From positions 1 through 56,594 of the forward strand of contig CAKSOW010000014.1 of assembly GCA_934479825.1 (NCBI GenBank): DNA of 56,594 nt, given 5' to 3'. Every line of letters starts with the position of its first letter. Position 1 is the stretch's first letter. Position numbers and translations under genes: made by a program. This document shows positions 43,827-52,252 of this stretch, piece after piece. The notes beneath the pieces are model-generated. The model saw only the letters and a list, made by a program, of their open reading frames with translations, ran no database searches and was not told the DNA's origin. Source of the stretch: an uncultured Eubacteriales bacterium (GTDB taxonomy: Bacteria; Bacillota; Clostridia; Oscillospirales; CAG-382).

Positions 43827-44954
43827 TTATACGCTCCATTTGCCGGCATACGAGGCTAATTCGTCTTTGACCGAAGTAAATACATTTGTGCTTCGTATCC
43901 CGTCGAAAACGCTTTTTCCCATGGCGCTTAACACTTCGGCGGCCGTGTTATCCGTGTCGCCGGTTGAAAAAGAACCGTCTTTCCATCCGATGAATAAGAC
44001 GGAAGTGTGCTCTTCCGGGTTTTCGCATTGCTCTAAAAAACGAATGGCATGAAAGGCGGCTTTCTGTAAACGGTCAAGCGCTTTTTCCGTTTCTCCGGTT
44101 CCGGCATAATACTCGGCAAGAAGTGTGTGCGTGTAGCTCAAAGATGAATGGAAAAAGCCGAAATCGCCGTTTTCAAACATCAGGTGAAGCATAGCGACGG
44201 ATTTTTCCCGTATCGCCGCTTGCATTTCGTCCGTGTAGGCGAATTCGCCCGAATCAAGTTTGACGTTTGGAAAACTCATAGCATTGTCGAGAAACTGAAT
44301 TAACGTGTGGATTTCCCTTTGCTTTGCCTGAAAGCGTTCGGTGCCGTCTTTGACAGCCGACAGGAGAAATTCTCTTGAAACGCACATGTACGGCATGGAT
44401 TCGGCAAGTTTCAGGGCTCTTTCCTTGTTTCCGGCGTCTTTATATGCATAACAAAGAAGCTGCACAGCGCCATGGCGTAAAAGGTCGTCAGTACACCCGG
44501 CGAGAATGGATTCACCAAGGCGAATGACTTCGTTTCGGTATTCTTCCGCAAGAGCATGCCCGTTTTCGTCTTCCTGCTGTTTCGCTTGGTCGTATTGCGA
44601 ATCCGCGACATACATTAAATCATGCATCAGCGCGTAATTTTCCGGATATTGACGCAACCCGTCCTCCAAAATCCCGCGTGCTTCTGTATAGTAGCCGCGC
44701 GAAGAATAGCCGTCGGCCTTTTTGCGGATATCGCCGATGATCTGTTCTCTCTTTGAAATGTCCACCCCAAGCAGATGATCGGTGGTGACATGAAAGAGAT
44801 TGGCAAGGGGCACAATGAGCGATACATCGGGCATCGCGGAATCGGTCTCCCAACGGCTGACCGCCTGCGCGGAAACCGAAAGAAGTTCTGCCAGCTTTTC
44901 TTGTGTCATGTCGGCTTCCCGACGCAGTTTTTTGATGATCTGACCAAAAGACAT
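43827..44954 (-). CDS. XRE-family regulator with a helical-repeat sensor domain
   Basis: The 375-residue protein has an HTH_XRE DNA-binding domain at about 7-62 (I-I-K-K-L-R-R-E-A-D-M-T-Q-E-K-L-A-E-L-L, then S-A-Q-A-V-S-R-W-E). A long helical C-terminal part follows with TPR-like pairs of helices (about 75-340). Such proteins sense peptides or intracellular partners in other Firmicutes, but no ligand can be named here. RBS AAGGAG, in a leader (AAGGAGAATCACCT) identical to that of the DUF1015 gene at 56255. Monocistronic, with its own terminator. Confidence 0.88.
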   Translation of the reverse strand: MSFGQIIKKLRREADMTQEKLAELLSVSAQAVSRWETDSAMPDVSLIVPLANLFHVTTDHLLGVDISKREQIIGDIRKKADGYSSRGYYTEARGILEDGLRQYPENYALMHDLMYVADSQYDQAKQQEDENGHALAEEYRNEVIRLGESILAGCTDDLLRHGAVQLLCYAYKDAGNKERALKLAESMPYMCVSREFLLSAVKDGTERFQAKQREIHTLIQFLDNAMSFPNVKLDSGEFAYTDEMQAAIREKSVAMLHLMFENGDFGFFHSSLSYTHTLLAEYYAGTGETEKALDRLQKAAFHAIRFLEQCENPEEHTSVLFIGWKDGSFSTGDTDNTAAEVLSAMGKSVFDGIRSTNVFTSVKDELASYAGKWSV

Positions 44955-45121
44955 AGGTGATTCTCCTTAAAGTTGATTTAACAGATCCGGACTGTATGTT
45001 TATTATACCAGACTTTACGGATTTGTCCATATCTTTGCAATTGAGATATTTTCAACTGACGGTTGTTTTTTTTGAAATTCCGGCAAAGGCAAATAATGCC
45101 GTTTCATGAGCGCACAAAAAA

Positions 45122-45149
45122 GGAGCGAAAAACGTGTGTTTTTCGCTCC
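45122..45149 (-). terminator. Terminator after microprotein B
   Basis: A 12-bp stem (GGAGCGAAAAAC / GTTTTTCGCTCC, loop GTGT). On the minus strand it is followed by a run of six T. Confidence 0.88.
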
Positions 45150-45247
45150 AAGCAAAAGCCGAAAGCTGACAAAAGGAGAGATGAGAAATTAGAAAAGGAA
45201 TAAAAAACTTTCAGCTTTGCTAACAAAATGGGGTGTCAGAAAACGAT
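45150..45247 (-). repeat. Conserved 3' element, copy 1
   Basis: Between microprotein B and its terminator lies a 3' region that recurs behind the next surface gene (47351-47412). On the + strand both show AGCCG-A/G-AAGC-C/T-GA, then AAAAGGAGAGA, then AGAAAA, and end CTTTCAGCTTTGCT. In the transcript the outer parts can pair to form a long imperfect hairpin. Confidence 0.5.
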
Positions 45248-45382
45248 TTACCACTGATCGGAAATATCGATGATAGCATCGTCTTCATCGTCCGGCAGCG
45301 GATCACCGCTGTTGCAGAGAATATCGTTCAACATCAGTTCAAACAAGTCTATACGGGGGGGGGTATATTGATTCTTTTTCAT
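45248..45382 (-). CDS. Acidic microprotein B (44 residues) with a C9 tract
   Basis: The ATG at 45382 follows an AGGAG RBS that overlaps the stop codon of the surface-protein gene, so the two are translationally coupled. The product begins Met-Lys-Lys-Asn-Gln-Tyr-Thr-Pro-Pro, has N-D-I-L-C-N-S-G-D at residues 19-27, then a run of Asp/Glu, and ends S-D-Q-W. Start, D-I-L-x-x-S-G-D motif and acidic tail match microprotein A (23441-23566). The coding strand has nine C in a row over codons 7-10; eight or ten would shift the frame and stop at once. No signal peptide. Function unknown; the pairing with surface proteins suggests a partner, peptide precursor or regulator. Confidence 0.68.
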   Translation of the reverse strand: MKKNQYTPPRIDLFELMLNDILCNSGDPLPDDEDDAIIDISDQW

Positions 45383-45394
45383 CTATACCGTCTC

Positions 45395-47065
45395 CTATGC
45401 TTCTTCCACTAATTTGATGATGTTTCTTGCAAAGTCGTCCGGATCGTCCGGATGAGCGGTGTTGTAAGCAACAGCTGCCTCATAAAGGCTCTTGGTCTGA
45501 ACGTTGCCATAGTAGGTAACACCGTCGCTGATGACATAGGCGCGGATGTGAAGTTTTTCCTGATAGAATTCAGCGTTTTCCGGAATTCCGACTACAACAG
45601 CCGTAAAGGTGTATTTGTCGGAAGCAGGATCTTCCTGTAACAAATCAATATCATCTAAGTTATAAACGATACCGGTAGAAAGTTTCTTAGGAACGTTCAG
45701 TGCATCGTTTGCGAAAACAAAGTTGGTGTCGCTGTCGCCGCACACTTCTTTGAAGTGCGTGTCGCGCGTTACCATAAAGCCGATCTCCTCAGCCGTATTG
45801 TTAACAATGTATTGTCCGATGCTTGCTCTGAAACGGATACCGCCCTTTTCGCCGATCGTGCGGATCGAGGTTTCGGGGGCCGTTACCGGAATGGATTCAT
45901 CCGTGATACCGTCATCATAGATGACCGAGAAAGCGGCGCTGTCTACAACGGTGTTGCTGCCTTCCACAAGGAATGCAACATAATTTCCGGCAACAGTCGG
46001 AGTGATAAGGGTGAGAGTGCCGTCGCCTTCGTTCGGAACATAGCTCCAAACCGTAGCGTAAGTACCGTCGCCCGGAACGTGGGTCTCTTCATAAACGCCA
46101 ACCCAAGTGCTCTCGGAGGAAACAGCGTTCTTATAGGTAACTTCCATTTTTTCGCCGGGGTAGTAAGAGGTTTTGCCTACCGTGAGGCTCTTGTCGATGC
46201 GGATGTCAATTTTGTCTGCATAAGTATAGCTACTGCCGTTCGGGAAATAGTAGATAACATAGTCGCCGGGGGCAGCGTCTTCCGGAAGAGTGAAAGTAGT
46301 CGATTCAACGGGGGCTTCACAGCCGTCCCAAAACAGACCTGCGTATTTAACGAAACTATCGTAGTTGCCCGAACTCGGAGTAATACCGGCCGGAAGAATG
46401 GTTGCCCAAGCGCCCATGGGTACATCGGGGCTGACATGTACAACAACTTTGGAGCCGGGAGCGTAGAAAGTCTTGTCTGTGGAAATGCTCTTTACTGTCT
46501 TGATAGTGAGATCATCCAAGTAGGCTGTGCAACCGGCAGTTCCAAGATATACAGCGAATTCATAGGTCGAAATGCCGGGATTAAATCCGTTGACAGGGCT
46601 GTCCGGACTGCTGATGCCTTTGATCGTGTGCCATTCGCCGTCAGCAGGAACGGTGGTTGTATCGGTAAGCCAAACATATCCGCCGGAATACAAATAAAGA
46701 CGGAAAGCGTTTTCAGCCTCTGAGGAGGAAGGGTCAACCTTGATACGGCAGCTGAATTCGTATTCTGTGTAATCTTCAAATGTTAACGGATTAGAACCGG
46801 ACGAGCTTTCCAAATAAGCGCCGGCGCCGTTTTGGGTCATTTTGAATACATGGTTGGTTTCGTCGTCCGGATCGACAACGACATCCAACGGGCCGTAATT
46901 GCCTTTGTAGAAGAAGTTGGCCTCCAAGGTATCGCCGCCTTCGGCGTCGCCGTGAACGAGAAGATTTTCTGTGTCAGCAAAAGCATTTACGGAACAGAAA
47001 ACCGCGGTAAAGACTGAAAGAGTCAGCGCGAGAAACAGGGTGCGAAATGATTTTTGCAGTTTCAT
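45395..47065 (-). CDS. Secreted CBM/Ig-like surface protein, C-terminal-domain family member 3
   Basis: The 556-residue protein has a signal peptide (about 1-31, ending A-F-A-D). A carbohydrate-binding-like beta-sandwich (about 35-190: L-L-V-H-G-D-A-E-G-G-D, then A-Y-L-D-D-L-T-I) resembles CBM4/9. Two Ig-like repeats follow (about 192-290 and 291-385), each beginning K-T/S-x-Y-x-P-G. The last ~160 residues are the shared C-terminal domain (G-I-R-F-R-A-S-I, I-G-F-M-V-T-R, I-R-A-Y). Unlike its relatives it has no InlB repeat. RBS AAGGAG, promoter at 47125-47153. It is followed 12 nt downstream by microprotein B. Confidence 0.8.
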   Translation of the reverse strand: MKLQKSFRTLFLALTLSVFTAVFCSVNAFADTENLLVHGDAEGGDTLEANFFYKGNYGPLDVVVDPDDETNHVFKMTQNGAGAYLESSSGSNPLTFEDYTEYEFSCRIKVDPSSSEAENAFRLYLYSGGYVWLTDTTTVPADGEWHTIKGISSPDSPVNGFNPGISTYEFAVYLGTAGCTAYLDDLTIKTVKSISTDKTFYAPGSKVVVHVSPDVPMGAWATILPAGITPSSGNYDSFVKYAGLFWDGCEAPVESTTFTLPEDAAPGDYVIYYFPNGSSYTYADKIDIRIDKSLTVGKTSYYPGEKMEVTYKNAVSSESTWVGVYEETHVPGDGTYATVWSYVPNEGDGTLTLITPTVAGNYVAFLVEGSNTVVDSAAFSVIYDDGITDESIPVTAPETSIRTIGEKGGIRFRASIGQYIVNNTAEEIGFMVTRDTHFKEVCGDSDTNFVFANDALNVPKKLSTGIVYNLDDIDLLQEDPASDKYTFTAVVVGIPENAEFYQEKLHIRAYVISDGVTYYGNVQTKSLYEAAVAYNTAHPDDPDDFARNIIKLVEEA

Positions 47066-47095
47066 TTTGAATTCTCCTTATTTAATATTCTCTGC

Positions 47096-47115
47096 TTCAA
47101 TCATCTGCGATTGAA
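47096..47115. promoter_or_regulatory. Inverted repeat just after the promoter of the 47065 gene
   Basis: TTCAATC-ATCTGC-GATTGAA lies 10 bp downstream of the -10 box, in operator position; it could also form a leader hairpin. Confidence 0.45.
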
Positions 47116-47124
47116 ACTATAAAA

Positions 47125-47153
47125 ATTGTAACAAAATTTGCACAGAATGTCAA
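47125..47153 (-). promoter_or_regulatory. SigA promoter of the 47065 surface-protein gene
   Basis: On the minus strand: TTGACA (47153-47148), a 17-bp spacer and TACAAT (47130-47125). The remaining gap 47154-47314 is AT-rich with no gene. Confidence 0.85.
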
Positions 47154-47314
47154 CGTCTGACGCTTGTCTCTTTTTTGGGAATATGTGTGCTTTTTTTTGA
47201 GTTTGCATTTTTTTACCGTTTTGACGTAAAAATGGTCAAATAAATATGCCTTTTCATGAAATTTTTCCAATAATTTGCAACTGTTTTAAACAATAATGTT
47301 TTGCGACATAATTT

Positions 47315-47350
47315 AAACGGGACGAAAAACAAAAGTTTTTCGTCCCGTTT
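47315..47350 (-). terminator. Terminator after the frameshifted surface-protein gene
   Basis: A perfect 16-bp stem (AAACGGGACGAAAAAC / GTTTTTCGTCCCGTTT) with an AAAA loop. Confidence 0.85.
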
Positions 47351-47412
47351 GCAGAAGCCGGAAGCCGATAAAAGGAGAGAGGTGATGTGAGAAAATAGCT
47401 TTCAGCTTTGCT
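47351..47412 (-). repeat. Conserved 3' element, copy 2
   Basis: Matches the block behind microprotein B (45150-45230): AGCCGGAAGCCGATAAAAGG, AGAAAA and CTTTCAGCTTTGCT in the same order, again directly before a terminator. Confidence 0.5.
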
Positions 47413-47424
47413 GACTATGAAACG

Positions 47425-50400
47425 TTACGCGTCGAGAATGCTGTCGATTAACGTCTTGTTCTCCGTATACGAATCTCCGGCGGCGTCCTTGATCTTCTGA
47501 GCGGCGTCTTTGACAGAATAGGAGACCGTATCGCCGTAAGCCGTAATGGTCTTGCCGTTCAAAGCAACCATGACGTACGGACGGCAAACTAACTTTTCTG
47601 CGTAGCTTTCTTTCGGAATGTTGATGCAGATGGCTGTAAAGCTTACATTGCCCATTTCGTCCACATCATACTGCTTATCGATTTCGATAGCGCCGTTGGC
47701 GTCGGTCTTGTAAGCAATACCCGTAGCATACAGCTTAGAGGTTTCGTAACCGTCAGCCGTTAAACCAAACATAAGATCGCTTTCTGCCTTGCCGATGGTG
47801 TCAAGCGTGGATTTTCTTGCCACGAGGAAACCGTATTCGGTAGCCTGGCTTCTGAGAGAAGCGGAGACCGAAGCGCTGAAACGAATGCCCATGTAACTGT
47901 CGGTGCGGAGCGAAATCTGGTCGGAAATTTGCGGCTGTTCGGGCGACTGATACCATACGGCAAAGTCGTCGATGTAGTAATCGCAGGCTGTTTCGTTGAG
48001 GGTGTTGATAATACCCATCTGACCGATGTACGGGATGTCTTCCGGTACACGGTAGGTACGGGAAACCGTTACCCATTCGCCGGCCTTGTATTTGACGGTA
48101 TAGTTATCAAAGTGATCCCAATCGTTGTTGATGGCATACGGCCAGAGCTGGTCGCTGTTTCCGCCGTCTGTGCAGGTATCTGCATAGAGGATCAGGCGGC
48201 AAGCGGAAACAGATTCAGCAGGAACAAAGATTCTTGCGGAAACTGTGTAGAAACCGGCGTCGGAAAGAGTGCTGGGAAATTTGACGGTTGTACGGGGATT
48301 GTTGTGGTTCTTATGAACTTTCAGAACCGGATTGCCTGAACCGGCCGGGTCATAAGCGTTGTAGAGGTCGGCAAACCATGTTCTGAGCGAGAAACGTGCT
48401 TCTTCGGTACTGTCATAGTTGAAATCGGCAAAATAGTGAGTATCCTTATCGCCGTACAGTTCGCCTGTATAGGTCGGACCGGAGAAGTCGGTATAGTAGA
48501 CAAGTTCGCCGTATTCGCCGATGCTGTCTACGTCTTCAAACACGGCATAAAGCGTGGTGTCGGTGTCGGGAGAAACGGAAAGGATGTTTTCCTTGCTGTC
48601 CTTGACCGTAGACCAGCCAAGGAAGTTTTGCAGTTCGTTCTGAGCGAGCACGAGCGGCAGTTCAGAACCTGCGGCGGTTTCCTTTACGGCAACTTCCTTG
48701 TCACCGTTCATGTAGGTGAGCTTCACGCCGGGAGCGTAGTAGATTGCGTAATCATCGAGATAGTAAACGTTGCCGTTGGCATTGCCGGCGAGCGAGAAGA
48801 AACCGAGTTTGCCGAGCTTTTCGTAATCGTTCGGAATGCGAACCTGTTCGGTCACGGTGATCCATTTGTCTCTCTCAAAGGAGAACTGTCTGTAACGTCC
48901 GCCCCAATCCGTACCGGTGTCGTCCGTGTTGTTGACCTGAACAACCGTATAGATATTGGCAAACATAGACTTTATAGGTAATGGTGTACGTACCGGTTGC
49001 AACCGACGGTTCAGCAGCGCCCTTGTTGGTGAAGAAAGTCTCAAAACGCGGATAGTTACTGGTTTGCGTCATCTTCAAAACAGGGTTTGCGGCTTTTCCC
49101 GCTGGGTCGTTGACAAATTCGAGCTTTGCACGGCCGTTTTTCTTGATACCGGTATAGGTAGAGCCGAGAATCTCGTTATTCTTGTAGTTGCCGGCATAGA
49201 AATTGTAATCGTTGGTTTCCGTTTGACCGTCATCGTGTGTCCAACCGGTGTAGCCTTTGTATTGATTGTAAGTCGTGTTGGAGAAATCGTTGTAGTAAAC
49301 GAGCGTACCGTATTGGTTGGAGGTAACGACGTCTTCAAAGACCGCGTAAAGCGTGACATCTTCTTCCGGAACGCGGGTAATGATGTTCTTGCCGTCTGCG
49401 GTGGTGGACCAGCCCTTGAAGAGCTTGCCGTCAGCGCTTGTGAACTTGGTGATGAGCGAGTCGAAATTCAGGGCTTCCGTGCCGAGGTTTTCTTCGCCGT
49501 TCATAAAGGTAACGTTGCTTTCGGTTACTTCTGTCATAACCGCGTACAGACGGATGTCTTTGTGTTCGGCGGCAACCGTGGCAGGAGCATCGGCAACGGT
49601 GGAATTCTTGTTAAGCGACCAGCCAAGGAGCTTATAGCCGGGCTTGGAAACGGTCTTGGAAAGGTCAAGCGGAAGTTCGGTACGGAATGAACCGTCGTTT
49701 TCGCAGGAGTTTACATAGGCTGTATCGACGACCGCACCGTCGAGCATGTAGGAGACTTTGTAGTAAGGAACGACGAGAACGTTATCGTAGTAATAGACAA
49801 CGCCTGCACCGCTTTTCTGATCATTCGACCATGCGTCGATCTGGATTTGGAAGTTGTTACGGTCGTTCTTGTAAATAGCCGTATCGGAAACATGCAACCA
49901 CTGCTTGTTCTTTAACGCATTGGCGAAACTGCCTTGGTAATCTTTATGACCGCCATTGCTGCCTTCGATGACCCACAGGCAGGTGTTGCCCTCGCCGTGG
50001 TTGGAATAAATATCAAACTGATAGAAGTAGGGACGGCCGGCTTCGATGTTGTTGTAGACATGCACGCTCATATAGCGGCCATTGTCGTTCATTTCCATCT
50101 TGTAGACCTTGCCGGCGTTTTCGTTGCCGGAAATGCCTTCGACGTCAAAATCGGCAATACCGCGGCTCTTGTGACCGGAGTCGCCGAGCATACCGGGCGT
50201 CGGGGCCTCGGCTTCGTCAAACGTGAGAATAGCCTGCGTACCGGTTGCAATATTGAAACCGGGCGTTTTGCCGTCGTTGGTGATTTCGGGAGCAGCGTCG
50301 GTATAGGCAAAGGTCTTGTATTCGAGCTGGGATACCGGAATGATATCGCCGGATTCGTAAGTGGTCGAACCGCTTGCATAAAAACCGTCCGTTCCCGGGA

Positions 50401-51220
50401 AAGTGTAAGTGTCGCCTGCGGAAAGTTCAACAAGCGTGAGCTTGCCGTCAGCGTCCTTGATCATGAAGGAATTGGCCGGGTAGAAATAATAGTACATGTT
50501 GCGTACATAGGAAGTCGTTCCGGCAGAACCGTTGATACCGTAGGCAAGGAAACGAACGCTGTTGCCGTCCAAAGCACGGTTGGAGTAGTTGTACTTCGCG
50601 CCGTCGTAAACACCGGTATTCGAGGTGAAGGTGACCCATTCGCCGTTTTTGAGCTTGGATAAATCAAGGTCGGTGTTCGCATCGGCGCCGCCGGAGGTGC
50701 CTTTGTAGACCTGCGTGCGGAACAAGAAAGCCTCTCTTGTAGTGTTGTAGCTTGCCGGGTCGAGATACATATCCACTTTACCGGTGTATCTGCCTTTTTG
50801 GAAGTTAAACTGACCAGGATCAAAGTACATGGCGCCGAAAGCATACGAACCGCCGGTAGTGAGTTTAATGACATTTTTGTCCGAACCTTTCGGGTCGGAA
50901 ACGAGCGTAGCTTTTGTGCCGGCTTCACCATATTCAATGTCATGATCGCTGAAAGTCTGGTGACCGGTGATGTAGGCCGGATCCAGATAGTCGTAATTCA
51001 TGGTTTCGCCGCTGGAATAGATAATGGCTTTTCCGAGACCGTCGGCAAGATAATTGTCGCCAAGCGTCGTCGGATCGTTCGATGCGGCGAGCGCTGCGCC
51101 GGAATCGATTGCCGTGGTTTCTTCGGCGCTTTCTACGGTTTCCGGTGTGAACGCAAATACGTTCGGCATCATGGAAACACACATAAGAAGCGCAAGAAGG
51201 ATGGAAACTGTACGTTTCAT
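47425..51220 (-). pseudogene. Very large InlB-repeat surface protein, family member 4, interrupted by a frameshift
   Basis: The gene starts at 51220 (AAAGGAG RBS, signal peptide MKRTVSILLALLMC). It reads for about 750 residues to near 48960, where one extra base shifts it out of frame. The continuing frame resumes around 48970 and runs to 47425 with no RBS of its own. Corrected, it would be about 1265 residues: beta-sandwich regions, several Listeria-Bacteroides repeats (about 530-720 and again near 790-860), two similar sandwich modules (…D-Y-A-I-Y-Y / …D-F-A-V-W-Y) and the shared C-terminal domain (about 1100-1265, G-I-R-F-S-A-S-V, Y-G-F-L-V-A-R). Removing one base in GTCTATGTTTGCC restores K-V-Y-F-A-N-I-Y. 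It may be a sequencing error, since both halves look intact. Confidence 0.75.
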
Positions 51221-51274
51221 AGGGGACTCTCCTTTGTGTAGAATTTTGAATAAAAAAACGTTTTGCCTTTGCGG

Positions 51275-51303
51275 TTGACAAACCGTTCCTTTTATATTAT
51301 AAT
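51275..51303 (+). promoter_or_regulatory. Consensus SigA promoter of the DeoR-type gene
   Basis: TTGACA (51275-51280), a 17-bp spacer and TATAAT (51298-51303): exact consensus hexamers and spacing. Confidence 0.85.
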
Positions 51304-51307
51304 ATAA
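51292..51307. promoter_or_regulatory. 16-bp AT-rich perfect palindrome over the -10 box
   Basis: TTATATTATAATATAA is a perfect palindrome in the divergent gap between the large surface-protein gene and the DeoR-type gene. Being symmetrical it offers a -10 box to both strands, and could also be an operator. Confidence 0.5.
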
Positions 51308-51395
51308 CATGAATTGTCGAAAAAAACAATATGCGCAGGCGAGATTGAACATATACGCAAAAACATGAAAATATGAGAGCAAAGTGAGAACATAA

Positions 51396-52151
51396 ATGAG
51401 CACAGATAGAGAAAAAGATATTCTTCGGATAATTTATGAAAAAAGAAAAGTAACTGTAAAGGAGCTGTCTCAAACTCTTTACATCAGTGAATCTTCCATA
51501 CGGCGCGATCTGGAACATCTGGAAAAACAGCGTCTGCTCAAACGCTTTCACGGCGGCGCACGCTTAGAAGCCAACGGTGTGTTTCCGTTGAAAGTTCCTT
51601 ATATCATGCGCGAATTGACCGGAACAGAGGAAAAGAACCGCATCGGCCGCAAAGCGGCAAGCTTGGTACAGGATCAAAATGTTATCTTTTTGGATGCTTC
51701 CTCCACAGCCACTTTTATCTTGCCGTACTTAGAACCGTATCGGGATATTATTGTTGTCACCAATGGTCTTGAAACGCTCAACCGCGCCATGGAATACGGA
51801 TTCCGCGCCGTCTGCGTGGGCGGTACGCTGCACCGTTCGGCACGCGCTTTTTACGGAGATGAGGCGTTCCGGACTATCTCGAATTTTTATGCAAATGTAT
51901 GCTTTATTTCCTGTGCGGCGTTTGATCATCAAGGAAATGTGACCGATGTAAGCATTGAGGAAAACGAGATCCGGCGCGCAATGTTAAAGCAGTCAAACCA
52001 CAGAATTCTGTTATGTTCCAGTGAAAAGCAGGGAATTCGGAAATTCCATAAATGCTGTACTATAAGCGACCTGCATGCCGTCATCTGTGCCAAACCGCTC
52101 TCGCACGGATTTGTGCCGGAGGCGCAGGCAAAAATGATTTTGGCTGAATAA
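51396..52151 (+). CDS. DeoR-family transcriptional regulator
   Basis: The 251-residue protein has an N-terminal HTH_DeoR domain (about 5-58: R-K-V-T-V-K-E-L-S-Q-T-L-Y-I-S-E-S-S-I-R-R-D-L). A DeoRC sensor domain follows (about 75-235: V-I-F-L-D-A-S-S-T-A, V-T-N-G-L-E, V-G-G-T-L), which usually binds a phosphorylated sugar. The RBS is weak (AAAGTGAG). It is divergent from the frameshifted surface-protein gene and shares an AT-rich palindrome with it, so it may repress that gene. No sugar kinase lies next to it, so the effector is unknown. Confidence 0.93.
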   Translation: MSTDREKDILRIIYEKRKVTVKELSQTLYISESSIRRDLEHLEKQRLLKRFHGGARLEANGVFPLKVPYIMRELTGTEEKNRIGRKAASLVQDQNVIFLDASSTATFILPYLEPYRDIIVVTNGLETLNRAMEYGFRAVCVGGTLHRSARAFYGDEAFRTISNFYANVCFISCAAFDHQGNVTDVSIEENEIRRAMLKQSNHRILLCSSEKQGIRKFHKCCTISDLHAVICAKPLSHGFVPEAQAKMILAE

Positions 52152-52182
52152 GCCGTTCATAAAAAAGTTCCGCAAATACGAA

Positions 52183-52223
52183 AAAGCAGACATTTCGATG
52201 AGTCAGATCGAAATGTCTGCTTT
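52183..52223. terminator. Bidirectional terminator between the DeoR-type gene and valS
   Basis: A perfect 17-bp stem (AAAGCAGACATTTCGAT / ATCGAAATGTCTGCTTT), A-run before and TTTACTTTG after, between convergent genes. Confidence 0.9.
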
Positions 52224-52252
52224 ACTTTGTTTTTATGCGGACATGCTCGTTT

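Noticed and set aside
45755..46723. 322-codon plus-strand frame opposite the 47065 surface-protein gene
   Set aside because: Antisense to a signal-peptide protein with defined domains; no RBS.
47425..49044. Separate downstream gene (539 codons) with its own start
   Set aside because: No RBS or signal peptide; its first codons overlap the preceding frame and the domain content continues the upstream protein, so it is the second part of one frameshifted gene.
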